Notes: generated by a model not told the origin, from the sequence alone. 9,508 nucleotides of DNA from Candidatus Aenigmatarchaeota archaeon (GCA_017609225.1 JAFCEK010000042.1:1-9508), one strand, 5' to 3'. Counted from the stretch's first letter, positions 1 to 4,989 are shown. Program-made: numbers and translations.

Positions 1-246
1 ATTCTTAAGTTTCCGCATCTGGCTGAAAAATCCATAAACATGGTTGAGCTTGAGAACAAGCTTGTGTTTATTGTCAACAGGAAATCAAGCAAGGATGATA
101 TAAAGGAAGCAGTGGAGAACGGATTTGGAGTTAAGGTTATATCAGTGAAAACAGAGATAACACCGAAAGGGGAAAAAAAGGCATATGTTAAACTCCATCC
201 GGATTATGTGGCAGCAGATATTGCCACAAGGCTTGGAATGATATAA
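1..246 (+). CDS. rpl23: Large-subunit ribosomal protein uL23 (L23), 5'-truncated by the window edge
   Basis: uL23 binds 23S rRNA domain III beside the exit of the peptide tunnel, where it helps dock signal recognition particle and chaperones. The frame is open from base 1. The residues before the first in-frame ATG (position 40) read ILKFPHLAEKSINM, matching the family's N-terminal 'P..TEK' segment, so the gene enters from the left and the ATG at 40 is internal. The C-terminal half carries the conserved archaeal pattern ENKLVFIV, then FGVKV, TPKGEKKAYVKL and AADIATRLGMI. About 81 residues are visible, close to the full archaeal length of 80-90, so only a few codons are missing. It heads the series uL23-uL2-uS19-uL22-uS3, as in other archaea, but is separated from uL2 by an unusual 104-base repeat spacer. 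Identity is secure; the true start lies outside the window. Confidence 0.95.
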   Translation: MLKFPHLAEKSINMVELENKLVFIVNRKSSKDDIKEAVENGFGVKVISVKTEITPKGEKKAYVKLHPDYVAADIATRLGMI

Positions 247-250
247 TGTA

Positions 251-344
251 CTGAACATAGCTGTCACAGTTTGCAAGGCGATAAGAGGGTTTGACCACTA
301 ACACTGGATGAACAAAGTGGTTTCCGTCATAGTTTGCAAGGCGA
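251..344 (+). repeat. Two-unit stem-loop repeat in the uL2 leader (same family as the uS17 leader array)
   Basis: This fills the uL23-uL2 spacer. The second unit is complete: 5' arm ACCACT (294-299), a 16-base loop starting AACACTG, 3' arm AGTGGT (316-321), then the common tail ending GCAAGGCGA at 344. The first unit keeps only a 3' arm AGCTG (259-263) and a shortened tail lacking the TTTCCG segment. No matching 5' arm is visible upstream, so it looks truncated. Bases 271-321 match 4336-4386 in the uS17 leader with a single mismatch (307 versus 4372); by eye the match across 271-344 is 68 of 74. The final GGCGA ends six bases before the uL2 start. What is visible is repetition and pairing; a role as an RNA leader or mobile repeat is inference. 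Confidence 0.8.
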
Positions 345-350
345 AGATAT

Positions 351-1016
351 ATGGGCAAAAGACTGATACAGCAGAGAAGAGGAAAGGGCTCGCATACTTT
401 CAGGATGCCGAGCTACAGGTTTAAACCCAGCCTTCAGTACAAGGATTGCGGCGGAACTGTTGTGGATTTTGTAAAAGATGCAAGGAGAAACGCTCCTCTA
501 GCCAAGGTTGTTTATGATGACAAAACAAAGGGTTATATCATTGCACCTGAGGGGCTTAAACTGGGAGACAGAACAGACAGCAGAATATTCCCGCTTTCTG
601 AAATCAATGAAGGAACCAGCATATCAAGCATAGAGACATATCCTAATTCAGGCCCCAAGCTTTGCAGAACATCAGGTTCATTTGCTGTTCTTGTTTCAAG
701 GAGCCAGAAAGAATGCATAATACAGCTGCCCTCAAAGAAGCTTATAAAGCTGAATCCCAAATGCAAAGCAATGACAGGAATTCCTGCAGGTGAAGGCAGA
801 AAGGAAAAGCCATTTATGAAGGCAGGGCAGAGATATTATTTAATGCATCTCAGGGGAAAACATTATCCAAGAACATCCGGAACAAAGATGAACATAGTAT
901 CGCATCCATACGGGGGTTCCGGCCATGGAAAGGTTAAAAAACCTGTTTCAAGGCATGCACCTCCGGGAAGAAAGGTAGGGAAGGTATCGCCAAAAAGAAC
1001 AGGCAAGAAAAAATAA
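351..1016 (+). CDS. rpl2: Large-subunit ribosomal protein uL2 (L2)
   Basis: uL2 is a primary 23S rRNA binder needed for subunit association and for peptidyl-transferase centre structure. The 221-residue product starts MGKRLIQQRRGKGSHTF and has the archaeal body: an OB-fold region (about 30-85), an SH3-like region (about 90-170), and the C-terminal loop SHPYGGSGHGK followed by KPVSRHAPPGRKVG (about residues 184-209), which contains the conserved histidine/glycine loop that approaches the catalytic centre. The length is slightly below the usual archaeal value of about 235-240, mainly from short ends. The ATG at 351 is chosen because the protein aligns from there. There is no GGAGG site; the only upstream candidate is GGCGA (340-344), the end of the repeat unit. 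The next gene, uS19, follows after nine bases. Confidence 0.97.
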   Translation: MGKRLIQQRRGKGSHTFRMPSYRFKPSLQYKDCGGTVVDFVKDARRNAPLAKVVYDDKTKGYIIAPEGLKLGDRTDSRIFPLSEINEGTSISSIETYPNSGPKLCRTSGSFAVLVSRSQKECIIQLPSKKLIKLNPKCKAMTGIPAGEGRKEKPFMKAGQRYYLMHLRGKHYPRTSGTKMNIVSHPYGGSGHGKVKKPVSRHAPPGRKVGKVSPKRTGKKK

Positions 1017-1025
1017 GGAGGAAAA

Positions 1026-1406
1026 ATGCCAAAATTTACATTCAGGGGGAGAACCGAGGAAGAGCTGGAAAAGATGAGTTTAGAGGAATTTATCAAGATA
1101 GTTCCTGCAAGGCAGAGAAGGAGTTTAAAGAGAGGATTTACTGAAATGCAGAAAAAGCTGCTTCAGGATATAAAGAGGGAGCCAAGGAAATTTCACAGAA
1201 CAAGGTGCAGGGATATGATTATAGTCCCCCAGATGCTTGGTGCAGTGCTGGGGGTTCATAACGGAAAGGATTATGTCAAGCTTGAGATAAAACCTGAAAT
1301 GCTGGGCCACAGGCTCGGGGAGTTTGTATTAACAAGAAAGGAGGTAAAGCATTCAGCCCCAGGGTTTGGAGCCACCAAATCATCCAAGTATGTGCCTCTC
1401 AAGTAA
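1026..1406 (+). CDS. rps19: Small-subunit ribosomal protein uS19 (S19)
   Basis: uS19 sits in the head of the 30S subunit, forms a pair with uS13 and contacts the A-site tRNA and 16S rRNA. The 126-residue product begins MPKFTFRGRTEEELEKM, the N-terminal helical extension typical of archaeal and eukaryotic uS19/uS15-type proteins. The conserved core follows: a DMIIVPQMLG segment, then GVHNGKDYVKLEI, MLGHRLGEFVLTRK and the terminal HSAPGFGATKSSKYVPLK (about residues 63-126). A strong Shine-Dalgarno GGAGG (1017-1021) lies four bases before the ATG, directly after the uL2 stop, which fixes the start. Length is normal for archaea. Confidence 0.97.
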   Translation: MPKFTFRGRTEEELEKMSLEEFIKIVPARQRRSLKRGFTEMQKKLLQDIKREPRKFHRTRCRDMIIVPQMLGAVLGVHNGKDYVKLEIKPEMLGHRLGEFVLTRKEVKHSAPGFGATKSSKYVPLK

Positions 1407-1415
1407 GGTGATTAA

Positions 1416-1799
1416 ATGCTGAAATACACGCTTAACCCAAAACCTGAAAAATCAGTAAAGGTTTATGGCAGAGGTCTGAGGATTTCAGGAAAGAGCTCTG
1501 TTCTTGTATGCAGAGCTATTACAGGCATGAACCTGGATAAAGGCAAGAAATTTTTGCAGACACTTGTTTCCAGGTCCCAAAGCCTGAATGGAAAATATTA
1601 CACCAATGTATCAAAAGAGATTTTAAATCTGCTGAACCAGGCAGAGAACAACACAGAGTTCAAGGGCCTGGACCCAGGAAGAATGGTGATTCATGCTTCT
1701 GCTCACAAGGGGTTCACATTTTACAGGGCAAGAAGGTTTAAAATGAGGAGGCAGAAAAGAAAGGTAACAAATATACAGATTGTACTTGTGCAGAGGTGA
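1416..1799 (+). CDS. rpl22: Large-subunit ribosomal protein uL22 (L22)
   Basis: uL22 binds 23S rRNA and its beta-hairpin lines the nascent peptide tunnel. The 127-residue product starts MLKYTLNPKPEKSVKVYGRG. It shows the archaeal core with the RISGKSS segment, the mid-region KGKKFLQTLVSRSQSLNGKY, and the basic tunnel hairpin plus C-terminal strand around GRMVIHASAHKGFTFYRARR (about 90-109), ending in RKVTNIQIVLVQR. It is somewhat shorter than the usual archaeal length of about 150, consistent with trimmed loops. GGTGAT (1407-1412) directly after the uS19 stop is a good match to the 16S tail and supports the ATG at 1416. Its stop codon TGA overlaps a GTG in the uS3 frame, indicating tight translational coupling. 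Confidence 0.95.
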   Translation: MLKYTLNPKPEKSVKVYGRGLRISGKSSVLVCRAITGMNLDKGKKFLQTLVSRSQSLNGKYYTNVSKEILNLLNQAENNTEFKGLDPGRMVIHASAHKGFTFYRARRFKMRRQKRKVTNIQIVLVQR

Positions 1800-1801
1800 G
1801 T

Positions 1802-2527
1802 ATGTTGAAGGATTATTTTGTGAAACAGGGAATAAAGGAATCGCAGATAGAGGAATTTATAAGAAAAAATTTCCCTCTGGGTGATTACTCCAGAACAGAG
1901 CTGCAAAGAACACCCCTTGGGATAAAGATTGTGATATACACCCATAAGCCCGGAAAGATAATAGGAAGGGGAGGAAAAAACATAAATGAGATGACAGAAG
2001 CAATAAAGAAAAGGTTTGACCTGGAGAATCCACAGCTGGATGTAAAGAGCATTGAAAACCCCAACCTTGATGCCATGATTGTTGCAAAACAGATAGCATC
2101 CGCACTGGAAAAGGGATTTAATCACAAGAAAATAGGGAATCTGACAATAAAAAGAATAATGGATTCTGGTGCTATTGGAGCCCAGATAATAATATCAGGA
2201 AAACTCGGCGGAAGCAAGTCAATGACATCAAAATTCACTGAAGGCTATCTGAAGCATTCCGGCGCTCCATCAAAAGAGCTTGTTGACGAGGGATTTGAGG
2301 AGGCCTATACAAAGCCAGGCAAAATCGGCATAAGAGTCAAGATAATGAAGGAATTCAGGGATATAACAGGCATGAAAAAGGAGACAGGCAAGGCAAAAGA
2401 GGATGAAGAGCTGAAGGAGCCCATAACAGAAGTGCTTGAAGAGATTGAGGAGAAGCCAAAGGAGAAGAAAAAGAAACAGCCTAAAAAGCCAAAGGAAAAG
2501 CTTAAAAAACCCAAATCCAAGAAATAG
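1802..2527 (+). CDS. rps3: Small-subunit ribosomal protein uS3 (S3), KH-domain protein
   Basis: uS3 lies at the mRNA entry channel of the 30S subunit. The 241-residue product has an N-terminal KH type-II domain with an intact GxxG loop, GRGG (residues 55-58, in KIIGRGGKNI). The conserved C-terminal domain follows: TIKRIMDSGAIGAQIIISGK, then YLKHSGAPSKELVDEGFEEA and GKIGIRVKIM. After about residue 190 comes a roughly 50-residue lysine/glutamate/proline-rich tail rich in KKPKEK-like repeats, longer than in many archaea. Two starts are possible: GTG at 1796, overlapping the uL22 stop as GTGA, or ATG at 1802. I prefer ATG because GAGG (1793-1796) then lies five bases upstream. The difference is two residues. 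Confidence 0.96.
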   Translation: MLKDYFVKQGIKESQIEEFIRKNFPLGDYSRTELQRTPLGIKIVIYTHKPGKIIGRGGKNINEMTEAIKKRFDLENPQLDVKSIENPNLDAMIVAKQIASALEKGFNHKKIGNLTIKRIMDSGAIGAQIIISGKLGGSKSMTSKFTEGYLKHSGAPSKELVDEGFEEAYTKPGKIGIRVKIMKEFRDITGMKKETGKAKEDEELKEPITEVLEEIEEKPKEKKKKQPKKPKEKLKKPKSKK

Positions 2528-2539
2528 GTGTCAGGATTT

Positions 2540-2776
2540 ATGGCAATACTAAGGAAAACTGAGATAAGAAAAATGGACGAAAAAGAAATGGACAAAAGGC
2601 TCACTGAACTCCAGCTTGAGATGGCAAAGGAAAGAGCCAATATTTCTATAGGGGCAACAGTTGTATCCCCGGGCAGGATAAAAGAGATAAGAAAAACCAT
2701 TGCCAGAATATTAACAATAAAAAATCAGAAAAAAAATTCTAAATCTGTTTCAAACCCAAAGAAAAAAGGAGAGTAA
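2540..2776 (+). CDS. rpl29: Large-subunit ribosomal protein uL29 (L29)
   Basis: uL29 is a small two-helix protein that packs against uL23 near the tunnel exit. From ATG 2540 the product is 78 residues and starts MAILRKTEIRKMDEKEMD, the classic archaeal N-terminus. Helix one is followed by a helix containing LTELQLEMAKERANISIGA, and the C-terminal part VSPGRIKEIRKTIARILTI is the usual RNA-contacting helix. An upstream in-frame GTG at 2528, immediately after the uS3 stop, would add four residues; the family alignment favours the ATG. The terminal stretch NQKKNSKSVSNPKKKGE is basic and probably disordered. The stop TAA abuts the ATG of aIF1 with no spacer. Confidence 0.94.
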   Translation: MAILRKTEIRKMDEKEMDKRLTELQLEMAKERANISIGATVVSPGRIKEIRKTIARILTIKNQKKNSKSVSNPKKKGE

Positions 2777-3082
2777 ATGGCTGAAATCTGCAAAAAATGC
2801 GGTCTTCCAAAGGAACTTTGTGTTTGCGATACTATAGCGAAGGAAGAGAGAAAGATAAGGGTTTCAGAAGTTAACAGAAGATTCGGCAAGATGATAACCC
2901 TTGTTGAGGGCATAAGCAAGGATGTGGACAGCAAGAAAATTCTTAAAGAGCTGAAAACAAAACTTGCATGCGGGGGGACCATAAAGAACAACATGATAGA
3001 GCTGCAGGGTTCCCATAAAAACAAAGTCAAGGCAATACTTGTAAAGCTTGGGTTCCCGGAAGACCAGATTGAGATTGCTTAG
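2777..3082 (+). CDS. sui1: Translation initiation factor aIF1 (SUI1 family)
   Basis: aIF1 binds the 30S platform and enforces start-codon fidelity. The 101-residue protein starts MAEICKKCGLPKELCVCD, which is the CxxC plus CxC cysteine set of archaeal SUI1 proteins and probably binds zinc. The SUI1 domain follows, with MITLVEGI, the helix DSKKILKELKTKLACGGTI, and the C-terminal ELQGSHKNKVKAILVKLGF. The conserved CGGT segment near residue 65-70 is intact. The ATG directly follows the uL29 stop, and GGAG at 2768-2771 inside the end of uL29 serves as the ribosome binding site. In most archaea rnp1 (Rpp29) follows immediately; here an oppositely oriented pyrophosphatase gene intervenes. Confidence 0.96.
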   Translation: MAEICKKCGLPKELCVCDTIAKEERKIRVSEVNRRFGKMITLVEGISKDVDSKKILKELKTKLACGGTIKNNMIELQGSHKNKVKAILVKLGFPEDQIEIA

Positions 3083-3102
3083 AAACAAAAATCAGAAACT
3101 GA
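3083..3102 (-). terminator. Probable U-rich terminator of the pyrophosphatase transcript
   Basis: Reading on the minus strand just beyond the pyrophosphatase stop, the convergent gap has T runs (TTTCTGATTTTTGTTTCT). Archaeal intrinsic termination depends mainly on such oligo-T stretches without an obligatory hairpin. The assignment rests on composition and position only. Confidence 0.45.
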
Positions 3103-3108
3103 AGCAGG

Positions 3109-3642
3109 CTATTTTCCAAACTTCTTTCTATACCTTTCAGCTGCTCTTTTTATTATTTTCACGGCATGGTCTTTTCCATAGCTTCTTTCAACCTTTACTT
3201 TTTTGTGTTCCAGCTCCTTGTATACAGAGAAGAAATGCTCTATCTCCCTGATAAAATGCTCTCTCATATCCTTTATATCCTTGTATTCCTTGTAGTTCGG
3301 GTCATGCACAGGAACAGCTATTATCTTTTCATCCAGCTTGTTCTGGTCCCTTATCATCACAACCCCTATTGCCCTTGCCTCAAGCACAATTCCAGGAAAC
3401 ATGCTTTCCTGGCACAAAACAAGGACATCCAGGGGGTCGCCGTCCTCTGTCATGGTCTGGGGAATAAAGCCATAATTTGCAGGATACATGGTTGATGTGG
3501 AAAGAATCCTGTCCAGCTTTATGTATCCGGTTTTTTTGTCCAGCTCGTATTTTGTTTTTGTGTTCCTTGGTATCTCTATCACAACACTAAACTTCCTGGC
3601 AATATTCTTCCCTATCCCGATATCATGCCATGGATTGGGCAT
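3109..3642 (-). CDS. ppa: Inorganic pyrophosphatase, family I (soluble)
   Basis: Hydrolyses diphosphate to two phosphates with divalent metal, pulling tRNA charging and nucleic-acid synthesis forward; it acts in the cytosol. From ATG 3642 the product is 177 residues, the normal size for archaeal family I enzymes, and begins MPNPWHDIGIG, the usual N-terminus. By comparison with the E. coli enzyme the active site is intact: E23 in VIEIP, K31 and E33 in KYE, R45, Y53, Y57, the DGDPLD motif giving D67, D69 and D72, D99, D104, K106, and Y141-K142. The E. coli E98 position is Q100, which I believe is common in archaeal members. An upstream in-frame TTG (3696) would add 18 residues with no family match and would run through the promoter. 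The gene is inverted within the ribosomal operon, convergent with aIF1 and divergent from rnp1. Confidence 0.96.
   Translation of the reverse strand: MPNPWHDIGIGKNIARKFSVVIEIPRNTKTKYELDKKTGYIKLDRILSTSTMYPANYGFIPQTMTEDGDPLDVLVLCQESMFPGIVLEARAIGVVMIRDQNKLDEKIIAVPVHDPNYKEYKDIKDMREHFIREIEHFFSVYKELEHKKVKVERSYGKDHAVKIIKRAAERYRKKFGK
3145..3160 (+). terminator. Possible T-rich stop for the uL23-aIF1 transcript
   Basis: The plus strand about 60 bases after the aIF1 stop has TCTTTTTATTATTTTC, inside the antisense pyrophosphatase gene. It is the first T-rich run on the plus strand after the operon's last gene and could end the upstream transcript. It may also be only the lysine-rich C-terminus of pyrophosphatase read in reverse. 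Confidence 0.25.
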
Positions 3643-3663
3643 AATTAATCTTTGTCTGGATGG

Positions 3664-3674
3664 CTTATATTTAT
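3664..3674. promoter_or_regulatory. TATA region probably shared by divergent ppa and rnp1
   Basis: The stretch CTTATATTTAT reads as a TATA-like box in both directions (AAATATAAG on the minus strand). Its centre lies about 27 bases from the ppa ATG at 3642, which would give a leaderless or nearly leaderless ppa mRNA. On the plus strand the predicted initiation near 3694 falls upstream of ATG 3713 and downstream of ATG 3680, which supports the shorter Rpp29. Purine-rich AAAAAAC lies upstream on the minus side as a weak BRE. Position and composition are visible; use in both directions is inference. Confidence 0.5.
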
Positions 3675-3712
3675 TGAATATGTTTTTTAACTCCAAGCCC
3701 GAATTCTATACT

Positions 3713-4021
3713 ATGATTACGCCTCATAACTTGGTGAAGCATGAGCTGATAGGGCTTGAATGCAGAATAGCTGATTCCGCAAACAGGCAGAATATCGGAA
3801 TGAAGGGAAAGGTAGTGGATGAGAGCAGGCAGACACTCAGCCTTGAGATTAAAGGCAAAACAAAGAGCTTCATAAAGGACCAGTGCGTTTTTGCTTTCAA
3901 AATACCAAATCCGGCAGCTTCCGGAAAACCTGCAAAAAAACATGTATGGGTCAGGGTGGACGGCAGGCTTCTTGTGGCAAGGCCAGAGGACAGGATTAAG
4001 AAGAAATTAAGGAAATGGTAA
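3713..4021 (+). CDS. rnp1: Ribonuclease P protein component 1 (Rpp29/Pop4)
   Basis: Rpp29 is a subunit of archaeal RNase P, which removes the 5' leader of pre-tRNAs. It binds the specificity side of the RNA together with Rpp21. From ATG 3713 the product is 102 residues starting MITPHNLVKHELIGLE, the canonical N-terminus. The Sm-like beta barrel follows with GMKGKVVDESRQTLSLEI and the loop GKTKSFIKDQCVFAFKIP. It ends with VRVDGRLLVARPEDRIKKK, the signature C-terminal strand and helix. The frame is open further upstream to 3488 and has an ATG at 3680, but these lie within or upstream of the promoter and inside the antisense ppa gene. No ribosome binding site precedes 3713. It is normally between aIF1 and uS17, so its place is conserved apart from the ppa insertion. 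Confidence 0.92.
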   Translation: MITPHNLVKHELIGLECRIADSANRQNIGMKGKVVDESRQTLSLEIKGKTKSFIKDQCVFAFKIPNPAASGKPAKKHVWVRVDGRLLVARPEDRIKKKLRKW

Positions 4022-4025
4022 CTGG

Positions 4026-4040
4026 GAAACCTTTATAAAC
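4026..4040 (+). promoter_or_regulatory. Strong archaeal BRE/TATA promoter for the leader-uS17 transcript
   Basis: The bases AAACC then TTTATAAAC directly after the rnp1 stop form a textbook BRE plus TATA box (TATA at 4032-4039). Initiation is predicted about 25 bases downstream, near 4060. No start codon of a recognised gene lies at leaderless distance; the next gene is uS17 at 4570. The mRNA would therefore carry about 500 untranslated bases containing the stem-loop array, or the promoter drives a separate non-coding RNA. Confidence 0.7.
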
Positions 4041-4107
4041 CTATTACTTTATATTCATATCAATAAACCATCAGACAGTTATTAGAACCTTAAAAGGTCC
4101 TGAAAAT

Positions 4108-4563
4108 CTGACAGCTAACATCAATAACAGGATTCATTGCGAAAGGGCTGTCTTTTCAGCCATGCAGGAAACCATTAAGGGGAACATAACTGAAAAAGCT
4201 TTGGCTTTGGTTATTTCTCCTTAATCTGCTGACAGAGCATAAGCGGTTTCCGTAACAGAATGCAATGCGAAGCATAAAACGACAGCTAACAACAAGAACA
4301 GCATGCACTGAGCATATAGCTGTCTCCGTAACCGATTGCAAGGCGATAAGAGGGTTTGACCACTAACACTGTATGAACAAAGTGGTTCCCGTCACAGATT
4401 ACAAGGCGTAAGTAAGGCATGACTGCTAACATCAAGAACAGATTTAACTGCTAACAAAGCAGTTTCCGTCATAGTTTGCAAGGCGAGAGTAAGACATGAC
4501 CGCTACTGCAGATAACCGATTACATAAAGCCTGTAGCGGTTTCCGTTACAGTTTGCAAGGCGA
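4108..4563 (+). repeat. Array of six covarying stem-loop repeat units (long uS17 leader or ncRNA)
   Basis: This is the gene-free stretch between rnp1 and uS17. Paired arms by unit: U1 GACAGCT 4110-4116 with GGCTGTC 4146-4152; U2 CTGCT 4226-4230 with AGCGG 4242-4246; U3 GACAGCT 4281-4287 with AGCTGTC 4318-4324; U4 ACCACT 4359-4364 with AGTGGT 4381-4386; U5 ACTGCT 4422-4427 (or a second copy at 4447-4452) with AGCAGT 4458-4463; U6 ACCGCTAC 4499-4506 with GTAGCGGT 4533-4540. Loops of U1, U3 and U5 share CTAACAWCAADAACAG. Tails follow the 3' arm as TTTCCGTCACAG plus TTTGCAAGGCGA, ending at 4270, 4346, 4409, 4486 and 4563 (spacing 76, 63, 77, 77); U1's tail is degenerate. Linkers between late units resemble GTAAGGCATG. 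Arm sequences differ between units yet stay complementary, which points to selection on folded RNA or single-stranded DNA. I do not recognise the family. Confidence 0.8.
4174..4225 (+). other. Long imperfect hairpin inside the uS17 leader
   Basis: Arms ATTAAGG (4174-4180) and CCTTAAT (4219-4225) continue inward through GGAA/TTCT-type pairs, ATAAC (4186-4190) with GTTAT (4210-4214), and AAAGC (4195-4199) with GCTTT (4204-4208), closing on a TTTG loop. About 20 pairs in 52 bases make it the most stable-looking fold in the window. It lies between the degenerate unit U1 and unit U2 and does not share their consensus, so it may be an insertion that broke U1's tail. No T run follows it, so it is not an obvious terminator. 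Confidence 0.6.
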
Positions 4564-4569
4564 GGTAAT

Positions 4570-4989
4570 ATGAAAAAATCAATAGGAATAGGTGTGGAGC
4601 CGCCTGAAAAGGAATGCAATGACCCCAAATGCCCATGGCATGGGAAATTGCCAGTCAGAGGAAGGGTGTTTACAGGCGTTGTTAAGTCAGCAAAATCTCA
4701 TAACACAGTTGTTGTGGAATGGGGATACCACAAAAAAATTCCAAAATATGAGAGGTATGAAAGGAGGAAATCCAGGGTTGTTGCATACAATCCTGAATGC
4801 ATCCATGCAAGGGAGAATGATGTTGTTATAATCGCAGAGTGCAGGCCTCTTTCAAAAACCAAAAGTTTTGTTGTGGTGAAAAAAACAGGTGAAAAGGTTA
4901 TTGAGGTTGTGGGAGAGGAGAAAGCACCCGAGAAGCCAAAAGAAAAGAAAGAAGAAAAAGAGAAAAATGAAACGGAGGAAAGAAAATGA
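4570..4989 (+). CDS. rps17: Small-subunit ribosomal protein uS17 (S17)
   Basis: uS17 is an early-assembly OB-fold protein that binds 16S helix 11 and the 5' domain. The 139-residue product starts MKKSIGIGVEPPEKECNDPK and carries the archaeal C-x4-C-P-x-H-G motif (CNDPKCPWHG, about residues 16-25). The OB core LPVRGRVFTGVVKSAKSHNT leads to YERYERRKSRVVAYNPECIH and the signature ECRPLSKTKSFVVV (about 91-104). Residues after about 107 form a Lys/Glu-rich tail (EKPKEKKEEKEK), lengthening the protein beyond the usual 105-115. GAGGT (4562-4566) overlaps the end of repeat U6 and probably serves as ribosome binding site, only three bases from the ATG. The last four bases overlap uL14 (ATGA). Confidence 0.96.
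   Translation: MKKSIGIGVEPPEKECNDPKCPWHGKLPVRGRVFTGVVKSAKSHNTVVVEWGYHKKIPKYERYERRKSRVVAYNPECIHARENDVVIIAECRPLSKTKSFVVVKKTGEKVIEVVGEEKAPEKPKEKKEEKEKNETEERK

Noticed and set aside
3643..3696. 18-residue N-terminal extension of pyrophosphatase from TTG 3696
   Set aside because: The family starts at (M)xxPWHDI, and the TATA box placed 27 bases before ATG 3642 leaves no transcript for the extension.
3488..3712. Long N-terminal extension of Rpp29 (open frame from 3488)
   Set aside because: The added segment is hydrophobic antisense of the pyrophosphatase gene, has no Rpp29 similarity, and crosses the promoter; the canonical start is at 3713.
4087..4098. Short palindrome ACCTTAAAAGGT upstream of the array as an operator
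   Set aside because: Only five pairs around a tiny loop, a single copy in an AT-rich leader; chance occurrence is plausible and no second site supports it.
4247..4563. CRISPR array (near-regular repeats with intervening sequence)
   Set aside because: The repeated tail is degenerate (several mismatches between copies), the intervening sequences share a loop consensus and pair with the repeat-adjacent bases, and spacing varies (63-77). True CRISPR repeats would be near identical with unrelated spacers, and no cas genes are present.
4281..4563. Integron attC sites, suggested by the GCTAAC/CACTAAC motif in each unit
   Set aside because: The complementary GTTRRRY core expected at the 3' arm is absent; the 3' arms pair only with the unit-specific arm. 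No cassette genes or integrase are present.
4310..4570. tRNA gene(s) in the leader (unit size near 76 bases)
   Set aside because: No acceptor stem closure, no GGTTCGAATCC-type T arm and no anticodon arm could be fitted; the similarity is only in length.
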